A DNA stretch of 18,671 nucleotides, from assembly GCA_007117675.1 (NCBI GenBank), contig SKGB01000054.1, positions 1 to 18,671 of the forward strand, read 5' to 3'. The translations under genes were made by a program, and so were the position numbers. Numbering within the stretch: position 1 is the stretch's first letter; each line of letters starts with the position of its first letter. Below, in pieces: positions 7,019-13,769 of the stretch. Below the pieces are notes generated by a model that searched no databases, had not been told where the DNA came from, and worked only from the letters and a program-made list of their open reading frames with translations. Source of the DNA: Candidatus Nomurabacteria bacterium (GTDB lineage: Bacteria; Patescibacteriota; Minisyncoccia; Phycocordibacterales; CSBR16-119).

Positions 7019-7057
7019 CGAAAATATTTTGGAAATCATTTCAAAATATTTTCGGGG
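7016..7057 (-). other. long inverted repeat overlapping the tmRNA 5' end
   Basis: A 16-bp perfect inverted repeat (7016-7031 with 7042-7057), extendable inward by about three pairs. It lies between the smpB stop and the tmRNA, and its 3' arm on the minus strand covers the first three G of the tmRNA acceptor stem. It lacks a following U-tract, so it is not a normal terminator. It may block or time 5' maturation of the tmRNA, or serve as a processing signal if smpB and ssrA are co-transcribed. Confidence 0.7.
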
Positions 7058-7081
7058 AACGATATCGATATTTTCAATAAA

Positions 7082-7525
7082 CTATTTGAGTCTTCTACCA
7101 ACATCTCTTTCTTGGTCACGACGCTTTATTGTTTCGCGTTTATCGTGTTTTTTCTTTCCTCGAGCGATGGCAATTTCCAACTTTATCTTTCTTTTTTTAT
7201 TATACCACATTAATGGGATAAATGTCAAAGAAGACCCCTTCTTTTTTTCAAGTAGGTCACTAATCTGACTTCTACGCAACAAAAGCTTTCTCAAACGCCT
7301 TGGATCATATGATTCTGGCGTATTTTTTTCTTGATATGGGGCGATAAATGCATTTTTTAAAAACACCTCCCCACCCTTGATTATTACATAAGACCCGTCA
7401 AGCGAAGCACTCCCCAAACGCAAAGACTTTACCTCAAAGCCAAAAAGCTCGACACCTGCTTCGAGTTTCTCTAAAACTTCAAAATTAAAAGTTGCTTTTT
7501 TGTTTTTGATTACTTTTTCTTTCAT
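7082..7525 (-). CDS. smpB: SsrA-binding protein SmpB
   Basis: SmpB binds the tRNA-like part of tmRNA and delivers it to stalled ribosomes; the tmRNA gene lies 63 nt downstream on the same strand. The 147-aa protein has the family blocks NKKATFNFEVLEKLEAGVEL (8-27), FGFEVKSLR, APYQ near residue 63, RKLLLRRSQI and the C-terminal GKKKHDKRETIKRRDQERD. The basic C-terminal tail, which folds into the mRNA channel, ends here in GRRLK. Length is within the normal 145-165 aa. A -10-like TATAGT lies at 7539-7534 on the minus strand, 8 nt before the ATG, with no Shine-Dalgarno. Confidence 0.97.
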   Translation of the reverse strand: MKEKVIKNKKATFNFEVLEKLEAGVELFGFEVKSLRLGSASLDGSYVIIKGGEVFLKNAFIAPYQEKNTPESYDPRRLRKLLLRRSQISDLLEKKKGSSLTFIPLMWYNKKRKIKLEIAIARGKKKHDKRETIKRRDQERDVGRRLK

Positions 7526-7533
7526 ATCGCCTA

Positions 7534-7539
7534 ACTATA
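7534..7539 (-). promoter_or_regulatory. possible -10 element of smpB
   Basis: TATAGT on the minus strand ends 8 nt before the ATG, the same spacing seen at several other starts here. No convincing -35 at standard distance was found; the region is very AT-rich, so this is tentative. Confidence 0.4.
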
Positions 7540-7586
7540 TAATAAACATATACAAGTATACCCCCAAAGAAATCAAACACAAGAAG

Positions 7587-9263
7587 CTATCTCTCCAAAA
7601 ACAACCGTGCAAGTCGTATCTCAAAATATGAGACAGAATCATCTGAGTTGTTTTTAATAGCATTAAGATATAACTCACCTGTTTCGTTGTAATAGTCCTG
7701 AAAGGTAGCAACCAAATCTTTAAACTTTTTTGTGCGTGGTTTTAGATATTGCACATCAGAGATATCAAGCACGGACATGTCGAGTAATTTTTCCAGATGA
7801 CTGATTACTGTTTCTTGTGTAAGTTCACGTTCTTTTGAAATATCCCCTATTGATTTCTTTTCACGAACCAAACTTGCGGTTTGCTCATAGGTTGAAACAC
7901 GAACACCTTCCTGTTCAGGATTGTAGGCAACTTCCTCCAAAGAACCACCTGTTCGAAGGATAAACTCTTTATGACTTTGTTGTAAGTCTGAATCGTTTTT
8001 TGTTATAAAATATTCCACAATCTGACTTGATTGTTTTTTGAAAACAGAATCGATGGAAATAATTTTTGGATGCACCACAAGAGCGCTTGGATTAAAACCC
8101 AACAGTTTCAAGCCATCCATCGAACGTGCTCGAGACAAGGCAACATACCCTTGCCCGTACTCAAAGACACGAGACAAATCGAGCTCTACCGCATCCAAAC
8201 TCATCCCCTGACTTTTGTGAATAGTAATAGCCCACGCAAGACGAAGCGGAACCTGCTCAATAAAAGCCAAGATTTTATCTCCGTCTTCAATAGACCAAGA
8301 CACCGGCTCCACCACGATTTCTCGCCCCTTGTTTGTCACAATGACCGGATACCCTGTTTCCTTGCAAAAAGAAACAACCTCTCCAAGAGTTCCGTTTACA
8401 TACCCTTTTTCAAAATTATTTTTAGTACACATGACCACCGCGCCAATTTTAATATGCAACACTTCAGGCGAAAGACAACTCTCCTGAAGCCTGCCTACAT
8501 ACTCTTTTTTCCCATTACCTGTCATGGTGTACACAGAACTGTCACCAGACAAATTCTCGAGCTCTTTATAATTCAAAACATCAACATCAGCATTGTGAGT
8601 GTACAAACGTGTCGGACGTACAATATCTTCAAACTCAAAATGAAGTCTGTCTTCAAGTTCAGAAAAACCATCATCAACATCCCCCTTTCGAATAGCTTGA
8701 AGTATCCCCAGCAAACTCCCTTCGTCTTGCCTATGCTGTTCTTCCAAATAACACACAAGTGGTTTGAGATTTTTCCAGGCGTGAGTTTCAAAGGCAAATT
8801 GCACATGCTCTTTTTCTTCTTTTTTACTAATTGGTGGAAGCTGAAAAAAATCACCCACCAAAACCATCTGAATGCCTCCGAAAGGAAGTTTGTTTCTTTT
8901 AAATGCCTGACAAATACTATTGAGTGTTTCAAATTGATCTGCCGACAACATTGAGATTTCATCAATAATCAAAACCTTTACCTCTTCAAAACGCTTCCAA
9001 AGATACCTCCTTCCTTCAAGTGCATCAAGTTCTTTGTCGGTGATTTTTGACTTCACTCCCATGCCTGACCACGAGTGAATAGTAACCCCGCCTATATGAG
9101 TTGCAGCAATTCCGGTACTTGCAGTAATAGCAACATGAATCTGATGTTTTCGTAAATAGCTAATATATTGATTTAAAACATATGTTTTTCCTGATCCAGG
9201 CTCACCCGTCAAAAACACACTCGCACCTGTTTTCAATATACTCAAAGACTGCTGTTGTGTCAT
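7587..9263 (-). CDS. PIF1-like SF1B DNA helicase with C-terminal HTH domain
   Basis: An ATP-driven 5'-3' DNA helicase of the PIF1/RecD-like superfamily 1B. In 558 aa it has Walker A GEPGSGKT (20-27), ASTGIAA (48-54), Walker B IIDEISM (99-105), motif III VGDFFQLPP (136-144), EQHRQ (175-179), motif V ITIHKSQGMSLD (346-357) and motif VI YVALSRA (373-379). The C-terminal region from about 455 (RVSTYEQTASLV, then ISKERELTQETVISHLEKLL) resembles the HTH_40 domain found after some bacterial RecQ and PIF1-like helicases, probably a nucleic-acid contact. An extended -10 (TGC-TATACT) lies 6 nt before the ATG, so the gene has its own leaderless transcript although truB is just upstream. Substrate preference cannot be read from sequence. 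Confidence 0.92.
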   Translation of the reverse strand: MTQQQSLSILKTGASVFLTGEPGSGKTYVLNQYISYLRKHQIHVAITASTGIAATHIGGVTIHSWSGMGVKSKITDKELDALEGRRYLWKRFEEVKVLIIDEISMLSADQFETLNSICQAFKRNKLPFGGIQMVLVGDFFQLPPISKKEEKEHVQFAFETHAWKNLKPLVCYLEEQHRQDEGSLLGILQAIRKGDVDDGFSELEDRLHFEFEDIVRPTRLYTHNADVDVLNYKELENLSGDSSVYTMTGNGKKEYVGRLQESCLSPEVLHIKIGAVVMCTKNNFEKGYVNGTLGEVVSFCKETGYPVIVTNKGREIVVEPVSWSIEDGDKILAFIEQVPLRLAWAITIHKSQGMSLDAVELDLSRVFEYGQGYVALSRARSMDGLKLLGFNPSALVVHPKIISIDSVFKKQSSQIVEYFITKNDSDLQQSHKEFILRTGGSLEEVAYNPEQEGVRVSTYEQTASLVREKKSIGDISKERELTQETVISHLEKLLDMSVLDISDVQYLKPRTKKFKDLVATFQDYYNETGELYLNAIKNNSDDSVSYFEIRLARLFLER

Positions 9264-9269
9264 GAGACA

Positions 9270-9278
9270 AGTATAGCA
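9270..9278 (-). promoter_or_regulatory. extended -10 promoter of the PIF1-like gene
   Basis: On the minus strand TGC-TATACT (9278-9270) is an extended -10 ending 6 nt before the ATG at 9263. The -35 region is AT-rich but not consensus. Confidence 0.55.
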
Positions 9279-9312
9279 AAAAATAACACAACATTTTTTA
9301 AGTGTTTACTTG

Positions 9313-10056
9313 TCATATCGTAAATTCACCAACAGAAATTCGCTTGATAGAAAGTGCACATGCGGGCACACCAAGACTTTCACCCATCTTTTCTGCTAAT
9401 GTTCGAATATAAGTCCCTGACGAAACACGTGCACGAAATTGTACACAAAACATAGTTTGATGTTGATTTTTTTCTCTCAAAGTATTCCAACCTTCAATAA
9501 TGTGAGTCTGACGAAAGTCCCCGCCCACAGACGAAATATGCGAAAGGGTAGTTTCTACAATGTCTGAAATACTGCACTCTTTACTATCCATACAGGTAAT
9601 TTTTTTAATAGACATCATGCGCTTTGGAACCTCCACCGCAAGACCCTTTCTTGCATATTCAAACAAAGGTTTTCCTCGTACTGTTTTTGAGGAAAACACA
9701 GGATATTCCCATTCAAAATCACCAGTAAACTTTTTTTCTAAACACACAAAGTCATCGTGCGAGAGTTTTGTGTGTGCAGACACACCCTCCTTCACAATCA
9801 AACCCAAGGTGTCAGCGGTGTCTGTTGAAACACCAAACAAAACCACAAATTCGTACTCTTTTTCCAAAGACAAAAACTTTGACTTTTCCGAAATATCATT
9901 ACCAGACAAAACCAATAAAAGTCCCTCCGCCATTGGGTCAAGTCTTCCAGCATAGGTCATTTTTTCGTCTTGAGGTATTGATTTTTCTTTTCGTAAACGC
10001 TCAAGAGCTTGAAGTGGAGTTTCTCCTATTTTTTTGTAGGTGGTATGTAATGCCAT
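9313..10056 (-). CDS. truB: tRNA pseudouridine-55 synthase TruB
   Basis: TruB isomerises U55 in the T-loop of tRNAs. The catalytic Asp40 lies in GRLDPMAEGLLLV (37-49). The conserved Tyr68 is in KEYEF, followed by FGVSTDTADTLG (74-85). FSSKTVRGKPLFEYAR (121-136) corresponds to the YSAxKxxGxRxYxxAR block, and SSGTYIRTLAEKMGESLG (212-229) to the C-terminal signature. The N-terminus (YKKIGETPLQALERLR) is a divergent form of the usual KPxGxTSxxxVxxxR. At 247 aa it ends after the catalytic domain and lacks a PUA domain (E. coli TruB has about 314). A promoter TTGAGC-N17-TATTGT ends 6 nt before the ATG. It is divergent from infC. Confidence 0.95.
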   Translation of the reverse strand: MALHTTYKKIGETPLQALERLRKEKSIPQDEKMTYAGRLDPMAEGLLLVLSGNDISEKSKFLSLEKEYEFVVLFGVSTDTADTLGLIVKEGVSAHTKLSHDDFVCLEKKFTGDFEWEYPVFSSKTVRGKPLFEYARKGLAVEVPKRMMSIKKITCMDSKECSISDIVETTLSHISSVGGDFRQTHIIEGWNTLREKNQHQTMFCVQFRARVSSGTYIRTLAEKMGESLGVPACALSIKRISVGEFTI

Positions 10057-10062
10057 TCAAAA

Positions 10063-10091
10063 ACAATACCACGCATTGACTTCCAGCTCAA
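10063..10091 (-). promoter_or_regulatory. promoter of truB (TTGAGC-N17-TATTGT)
   Basis: On the minus strand the -35 TTGAGC is at 10091-10086 and the -10 TATTGT at 10068-10063 with a 17-base spacer. A TGG directly precedes the -10 (extended form). The -10 ends 6 nt before the truB ATG. It overlaps the infC promoter on the other strand. Confidence 0.7.
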
Positions 10092-10104
10092 TATTCACTA
10101 CAAT
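10076..10104 (+). promoter_or_regulatory. promoter of infC (TTGACT-N17-TACAAT)
   Basis: The -35 TTGACT (10076-10081) and -10 TACAAT (10099-10104) have a 17-base spacer, the best sigma-70-like match in the window. The -10 ends 9 nt before the TTG start at 10114, so the transcript would begin at or next to the start codon. It shares bases with the divergent truB promoter. Confidence 0.78.
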
Positions 10105-10113
10105 AAAGTCACT

Positions 10114-10668
10114 TTGAATAAAAAAATACAAACAAGAATAAACAATCAAATACGCGCCCGAGAAGTGAGAGTTATCGACTCAACAGACCCTGACAAATCT
10201 CCAGAGGTTATGGATTCTCGAGACGCTGTTGCCCTAGCTGAATCTAAGGGTCTCGACCTTATTGAAATATCACCAAACGCAAACCCTCCTGTTGTAAAAA
10301 TTATGGACTACGGGAAATTTAAGTATGATGAAAAAAAGAAAGCAAAGGAAGTAAAGAAAAAAGCACACCTTACTGAAACCAAATCAATTCAAGTAAAAAT
10401 TGGTACGGGAGATGATATGCTTGCTTTAAAAGCAAGAAAAGCATCGGAATGGCTCAAAGAAGGCCACCGGATAAAAGTTGAGTTGTACCTCGTAGGTCGC
10501 TCAAAGTATTCTGAAAAAGATTTCAAGCAGGAGCGCCTTGATAGAGTACTTAAACTCATTACTGAGCGATACAAAATCGCTGAACCTCTCAAAAAAAGCC
10601 CGAAAGGTATTATGATAGTTATTGAAAAAGACCGAAGCAAACCCAAAGATGAAGAAACACCAGAATAG
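10114..10668 (+). CDS. infC: translation initiation factor IF-3
   Basis: IF-3 binds the 30S subunit, prevents subunit joining and checks start codons. The 184-aa protein has the N-domain (NNQIRAREVRVID near 10-22, then DLIEISPNANPPVVKIMDYGKF), a lysine-rich linker (about 73-85) and the C-domain (KSIQVKIGTGDDMLALKARKA, ending KGIMIVIEK). It starts at TTG 10114; no ATG is suitably placed. A rare start codon is normal for infC (AUU in E. coli), where it allows autoregulation because IF-3 rejects non-AUG starts. Here no Shine-Dalgarno precedes it and the promoter -10 is 9 nt away, so initiation would be on a leaderless UUG message. It is followed by rpmI and rplT, the classic infC-rpmI-rplT order. 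Confidence 0.96.
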   Translation: MNKKIQTRINNQIRAREVRVIDSTDPDKSPEVMDSRDAVALAESKGLDLIEISPNANPPVVKIMDYGKFKYDEKKKAKEVKKKAHLTETKSIQVKIGTGDDMLALKARKASEWLKEGHRIKVELYLVGRSKYSEKDFKQERLDRVLKLITERYKIAEPLKKSPKGIMIVIEKDRSKPKDEETPE

Positions 10669-10671
10669 TAA

Positions 10672-10701
10672 CAATACCCTTATCTTTCGATAAGGGTATT
10701 G
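10672..10701 (+). terminator. hairpin after infC
   Basis: CAATACCCTTATC (10672-10684) pairs perfectly over 13 bp with 10689-10701 around TTTC. The following CCATTTTAAAG is a weak U-tract, so this may be a partial terminator or an mRNA stabilising structure between infC and rpmI. Confidence 0.6.
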
Positions 10702-10727
10702 CCATTTTAAAGCATATCTGATAAAGT
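10699..10727 (+). promoter_or_regulatory. candidate internal promoter for rpmI-rplT
   Basis: TTGCCA (10699-10704) and TAAAGT (10722-10727) are spaced 17 bases. The -35 lies in the foot of the preceding hairpin. Transcription would start near 10735, giving an rpmI leader of about 80 nt. Confidence 0.4.
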
Positions 10728-10734
10728 AATGTTC

Positions 10735-10817
10735 GTTATTCTAATGGCTTAAAAAGCTTTTTAGAGACGCCCATATGCTGGGTTTTTGTTTAACAATAAC
10801 GCTTCGGCGGAGAAACT
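10735..10817 (+). promoter_or_regulatory. structured leader of rpmI-rplT, possible L20-type autoregulation
   Basis: The leader holds an AAAAAGCTTTTT palindrome (10751-10762), a small hairpin CCCA (10770-10773)/TGGG (10779-10782) followed by TTTTTGTTT that resembles a weak attenuator, a TTCG tetraloop hairpin near 10800-10807, and GGAG at 10809-10812, 5 nt before the rpmI ATG. This is the clearest Shine-Dalgarno in the window. In other bacteria L20 represses this operon through the rpmI leader; a similar role here is inference. Confidence 0.45.
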
Positions 10818-11027
10818 ATGAAGACAAATAAATCATTTTCCAAACGAATAAAAATAACACGTTCAGGAAAGCTTCTTGCTCGAAAGCCTGGCTTCAACCA
10901 CTTCAACGCCAAGCAAAAACGAACAGCGCAGCTAGCCGGACGAACACCACAACAAATAAATCTTTCAAATAAAGTAATCAGCCGTGTGCTTCCTCACCAA
11001 AATACGAGAAAGCGCGCAGCTAAATAA
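10818..11027 (+). CDS. rpmI: 50S ribosomal protein L35
   Basis: A 69-aa, strongly basic protein. It opens with the L35 signature KTNKSFSKRIKITRSGKLLARKPGFNHF (family pattern KTxKSxxKRxKxTxxGKxxxxxxxxxH), and the second half (QKRTAQLAGRTPQQINLSN, then RVLPHQNTRKR) is a divergent form of the usual K..R.LR...V region. Length is typical (about 65). It is preceded by GGAG at good spacing and a structured leader, and followed after 5 nt by rplT, so the two are co-transcribed. Confidence 0.95.
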   Translation: MKTNKSFSKRIKITRSGKLLARKPGFNHFNAKQKRTAQLAGRTPQQINLSNKVISRVLPHQNTRKRAAK

Positions 11028-11032
11028 ATACC

Positions 11033-11380
11033 ATGACACGAGTAAAACGCGGAACAATTTCATTAAAACGAAGACGAAACATCCTTCAACTTGTAAAGGG
11101 GTATCGTCACGGAAGAAAATCAAAAGAACGACTTGCTATTGAAGCACTCAAACACGCCGGAAGAAACGCCTTCAATGATAGACGAAAGAAAAAAGGAGTT
11201 AAACGTGCGTTGTGGCAAATCAAAATAAGCGGAGCTTTGAAACAACACAGCATTTCATTCTCTAAGTTTATGAACAACCTTCAAAAGAAGGATATCCAAC
11301 TTAATAGAAAAATGTTAGCGTCAATCGCTGAACATAACCCAGAAACATTTGAAAGAATTGTTGAAACAAGCAAAAAATAA
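11033..11380 (+). CDS. rplT: 50S ribosomal protein L20
   Basis: A 115-aa rRNA-binding protein needed for early 50S assembly. Family features include the basic N-terminus (TRVKRGTISLKRRRNILQLVKGYRHGRKS), then the R-rich helix (RNAFNDRRKKKGVKRALWQIKISGALKQHSISFSKFMNNL) and the C-terminal globular part (NRKMLASIAEHNPETFERIV). The usual RxR.LWI.RINAA block reads KRALWQIKISGAL. The start is the ATG 5 nt after rpmI. The last codons and stop lie in the stem of a bidirectional terminator shared with the convergent LOG-like gene. Confidence 0.97.
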   Translation: MTRVKRGTISLKRRRNILQLVKGYRHGRKSKERLAIEALKHAGRNAFNDRRKKKGVKRALWQIKISGALKQHSISFSKFMNNLQKKDIQLNRKMLASIAEHNPETFERIVETSKK

Positions 11381-11410
11381 AACTCCAGAAATGGAGTTTT
11401 ATTTTTTGCT
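11369..11410. terminator. bidirectional terminator between rplT and the LOG-like gene
   Basis: A perfect 19-bp inverted repeat (11369-11387 with 11392-11410) around GAAA. The AACTCCA/TGGAGTT core is flanked by A/T tracts suited to both directions. It contains both stop codons (TAA 11378-11380 plus; TAA 11401-11399 minus), and both proteins therefore end in SKK. Confidence 0.92.
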
Positions 11411-11938
11411 ATCTAATACTATATCTAAATGATCGGCTAAATGTTCAACAGATTCTATAATCTGGGCATGAGAGAACACATCCCCCACCATTTCTTGTAT
11501 TTGCTCATCAGAGTAGTTATTTCTAATGACGAAAACTGGTTTATTTGCATACACAGATGAAATAAGCTCGTGCGCAGTATCCATGTCGCTCAAGCCTATA
11601 ATAACAGCATCCACACTTCGAGCCATTACGATATCACGCCCTAAATATCCAAAACCAGTAAACACAACCGTATGTAGGTAGTCTAAGGGTTGGCGAAAGT
11701 GCTGACGATGCTCAACTTCACTACTTGCTGGAGAAAACCCTATCACAAGACCACTCTCTTCGTAGGCACCCAAGGCGGCCCACATCCCAAAACCAGCCAC
11801 CGAAGCGGTAGCAACAGTCACCCCATGAAGAGCAAGCTGTCTTCCTATTTCGCGAGCATGCTCAAGAATTTCGGGGGTGAGAAGTATTGTGTCTTGCGCA
11901 CCAAGCACTGCAACTGTAAGATGTTTTTTTTGTATCAT
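11399..11938 (-). CDS. LOG-like (SLOG superfamily) Rossmann protein
   Basis: A 179-aa Rossmann-fold protein resembling the TIGR00725/LOG group. The pattern is VAVLGAQDT (9-17), an AREIGRQLALHGVTVATASVAGFGMWAALGAYEESGLVIGFSP stretch, then FTGFGYLGRDIVMARSVDAVI (93-113) equivalent to the TGxGxxRNxxxvxsaDavi block. The usual PGGxGTxxE motif, important for phosphoribohydrolase activity in true LOG enzymes, is replaced by GLSDMDTAHE (115-124), so catalysis of that kind is doubtful and a nucleotide-binding role is more likely. Last gene of a tight operon: its ATG is 2 nt after the stop of the beta-CASP gene. Function unknown. Confidence 0.7.
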   Translation of the reverse strand: MIQKKHLTVAVLGAQDTILLTPEILEHAREIGRQLALHGVTVATASVAGFGMWAALGAYEESGLVIGFSPASSEVEHRQHFRQPLDYLHTVVFTGFGYLGRDIVMARSVDAVIIGLSDMDTAHELISSVYANKPVFVIRNNYSDEQIQEMVGDVFSHAQIIESVEHLADHLDIVLDSKK

Positions 11939-11940
11939 AT

Positions 11941-13320
11941 CTACTCATCAAATTGTAGCACAATCTTTTGGTCAGGTTGTGGAACCAGTGTTTTTATATC
12001 ATAGGCGTCATGGATACGCTGAGACAGGTGCGTCGATGCAGAAAGCTCACCCATACACACAATAGCAAGCTCAAGAGTGTCAGCTATAGGCTCAATCATC
12101 TGGAGCAAGCCATCAGAATCTTTATGCCCAGAATACCCTCGAACTGTTTCAATTTTTGCATGAACAGAAACTTTTTCTTCAAAAATAGTTACCTCTTTTG
12201 CACCATCTTGCAAAACCCTACCGAGAGATCCTGGGGTTTGAAACCCTGTAATAAGCACGGTTGTATTTGGATGACTAAGGTATTTTTTTTCATGATGAAT
12301 AACCCTTCCCCCCGTTGACATCCCCGATCCAGCCATGATAACTTTCGGGTTTGGCATTTTATCAATAGCCTTTGATTCTCTGGTATGAATAGTTTCTTTA
12401 AATCCAGGAAACTTGAAAATATCATCACCCTCTTGAATATCTTTTTTGACAGATTCTTTAAAAAGATGCTTATACTTGTAAAAAATTTCTGTCACACGAA
12501 TCGCAAGTGGTGAATCAAGAACAACAGGAACACGCGGAACCTCCCCACCCTCAACCATTTCATTTATTTCATACAAAAACTCCTGAGTTCGCTCAAGAGA
12601 AAAAATAGGGACAAGTAAAATTCCTTCACGTTCAATATTTTCAAGCAACACACGCTTCAGAACATCTCGACGAATACTTCTTTCTTCATGGTTTCTGTCT
12701 CCATAAACACTTTCCATAAGAATGTACTTGGTATTACTTGGAAGTGTTTCGGTGTCTCTTAAAAGAGGAGATGGCGAATTACCAAGATCTCCTGTAAATA
12801 CAAACGCCTGTTTATTGTATTCAAAAACAAACATTGCCGAACCAAGAATATGACCCGCATCATACATCTCGAGACTCAAACCAGAACAGACAGTATATTT
12901 TTCGTGGTAATCAACCGTTTCCCACAAAGCAAAAACTTTGTGCAATATTTTTTCATTATATATCTTATCAAGATTAAACTCCTTACCTGATTCAGAAGAA
13001 CCAAGTATAGAAACGGTGTCCTCAAGCATGACACGAGCAATATCTCTTGTTGCAGGTGTGCTTATAATCTTTCCTTGGAAACCATCAAAGACAAGCTTGG
13101 GGATTTTTCCAATGTGATCAAGATGTGCATGTGTGACAAATAATATATCAACCTCTTGAGGGTTATAAGAAAAAGGTTGCCAGTTTGTTTCTTCTGCCAT
13201 TTGAGACCCTTGCTCAAGACCACAGTCAACAAGAAATGTTTTATCAAAACCTTCAACAAGAAAATTTGACCCTGTTACAGAGAGGGCTCCCCCCGCACAT
13301 GTTATCGTGATTTTTTTCAT
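11941..13320 (-). CDS. beta-CASP metallo-beta-lactamase nuclease (CPSF/TTHA0252-like)
   Basis: A likely zinc-dependent RNase. The lactamase domain has HAHLDH (64-69), His157 in DAGHILGSA and Asp178 in TGDLG. Beta-CASP motif A is Glu203 in MESVYGDRNH. IFSLERTQE (239-247) and MAGSGMSTGGRVIHH (329-343) are typical of CPSF-type family members, and motif B is His398 in YSGHKD. The expected motif C histidine (HGE in many members) reads CMGE, Met at 423. The 459-aa length is normal. The ATG overlaps the upstream stop (ATGA) and the next gene starts 2 nt after this stop, so the three genes form one operon. It could process mRNA or stable RNA. Confidence 0.9.
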   Translation of the reverse strand: MKKITITCAGGALSVTGSNFLVEGFDKTFLVDCGLEQGSQMAEETNWQPFSYNPQEVDILFVTHAHLDHIGKIPKLVFDGFQGKIISTPATRDIARVMLEDTVSILGSSESGKEFNLDKIYNEKILHKVFALWETVDYHEKYTVCSGLSLEMYDAGHILGSAMFVFEYNKQAFVFTGDLGNSPSPLLRDTETLPSNTKYILMESVYGDRNHEERSIRRDVLKRVLLENIEREGILLVPIFSLERTQEFLYEINEMVEGGEVPRVPVVLDSPLAIRVTEIFYKYKHLFKESVKKDIQEGDDIFKFPGFKETIHTRESKAIDKMPNPKVIMAGSGMSTGGRVIHHEKKYLSHPNTTVLITGFQTPGSLGRVLQDGAKEVTIFEEKVSVHAKIETVRGYSGHKDSDGLLQMIEPIADTLELAIVCMGELSASTHLSQRIHDAYDIKTLVPQPDQKIVLQFDE

Positions 13321-13706
13321 AATATTTCTTTCTTTTTAAGAATAACGTACCAAATACCTATACAACTTCCGAGCATGCCAAATATAATATCAAAAATTGA
13401 ATCTACTGGAGTCGCCAACGCAAAACCAGCACCTGTCACATATTGAACAATATATTCCATTACTTCCCAACCAATAGTACCTAGAAAAACAAGTAATAAA
13501 GAGTACATCCAAAACTTTTTCTCAGGTAAAGGAAAAGAAAACAAAAGCCAACCAGCCATAAGTCCGAGCCATATACCACCAATTACATGCATGAACTTGT
13601 CATACCAGAAGATAGCGTTATACCAAGAAAAAAAAGACCCTGCGAGATTAAGAATAAAAACAGAAAGCACAACGAGCATTGCTCTATATAATATATGCTC
13701 TTTCAT
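13317..13706 (-). CDS. four-helix membrane protein, DUF2238/YjdF-like
   Basis: A 129-aa integral membrane protein with about four hydrophobic helices (near 8-30, 38-58, 66-88 and 104-124) and a lysine-rich end (KKKEIL). The spacing WYDKFMHVIGG (34-44), then GTIGWEVMEYIVQ (76-88), then DSIFDIIFGMLGSCIG (102-117) resembles the DUF2238 pattern of WYDxxxH, GxxxExxE and DxxxDxxxxxxG, with charged residues in helices. The biochemical function is not known to me. It is first in the operon with the beta-CASP nuclease (4-base ATGA overlap) and the LOG-like gene. An extended -10 TGA-TATAAT ends 8 nt before the ATG, with no Shine-Dalgarno. Confidence 0.65.
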   Translation of the reverse strand: MKEHILYRAMLVVLSVFILNLAGSFFSWYNAIFWYDKFMHVIGGIWLGLMAGWLLFSFPLPEKKFWMYSLLLVFLGTIGWEVMEYIVQYVTGAGFALATPVDSIFDIIFGMLGSCIGIWYVILKKKEIL

Positions 13707-13714
13707 ATGTAATA

Positions 13715-13723
13715 ATTATATCA
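13715..13723 (-). promoter_or_regulatory. extended -10 promoter of the 129-aa membrane protein operon
   Basis: On the minus strand TGA-TATAAT (13723-13715) has a perfect -10 hexamer with TGn extension. It ends 8 nt before the ATG at 13706. It lies after the ncRNA terminator, so the operon is transcribed independently of that RNA. Confidence 0.68.
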
Positions 13724-13744
13724 CTCTTGTGACAAAAATCCCAT

Positions 13745-13769
13745 AAAAAAAACCCTCAAAAAAAGAGGG
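13745..13769 (-). terminator. intrinsic terminator of the ncRNA
   Basis: On the minus strand CCCTC (13757... read from the GAGGG complement at 13769-13765) pairs with GAGGG (complement of 13757-13753) around T7, followed by T8 (13752-13745). This is a textbook hairpin plus U-tract oriented with the ncRNA. Confidence 0.85.

Noticed and set aside
6814..7268. Plus-strand open frames of about 90-110 codons
   Set aside because: They run antisense through the tmRNA and smpB, both firmly identified.
8031..8954. 307-codon open frame on the plus strand
   Set aside because: It lies antisense inside the PIF1-like helicase gene, has no family resemblance and no start signals.
13317..13319. UGA recoded to glycine as in Gracilibacteria
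   Set aside because: TGA acts as a stop in the 129-aa membrane protein with ATGA overlap, and no core gene here contains an in-frame TGA.
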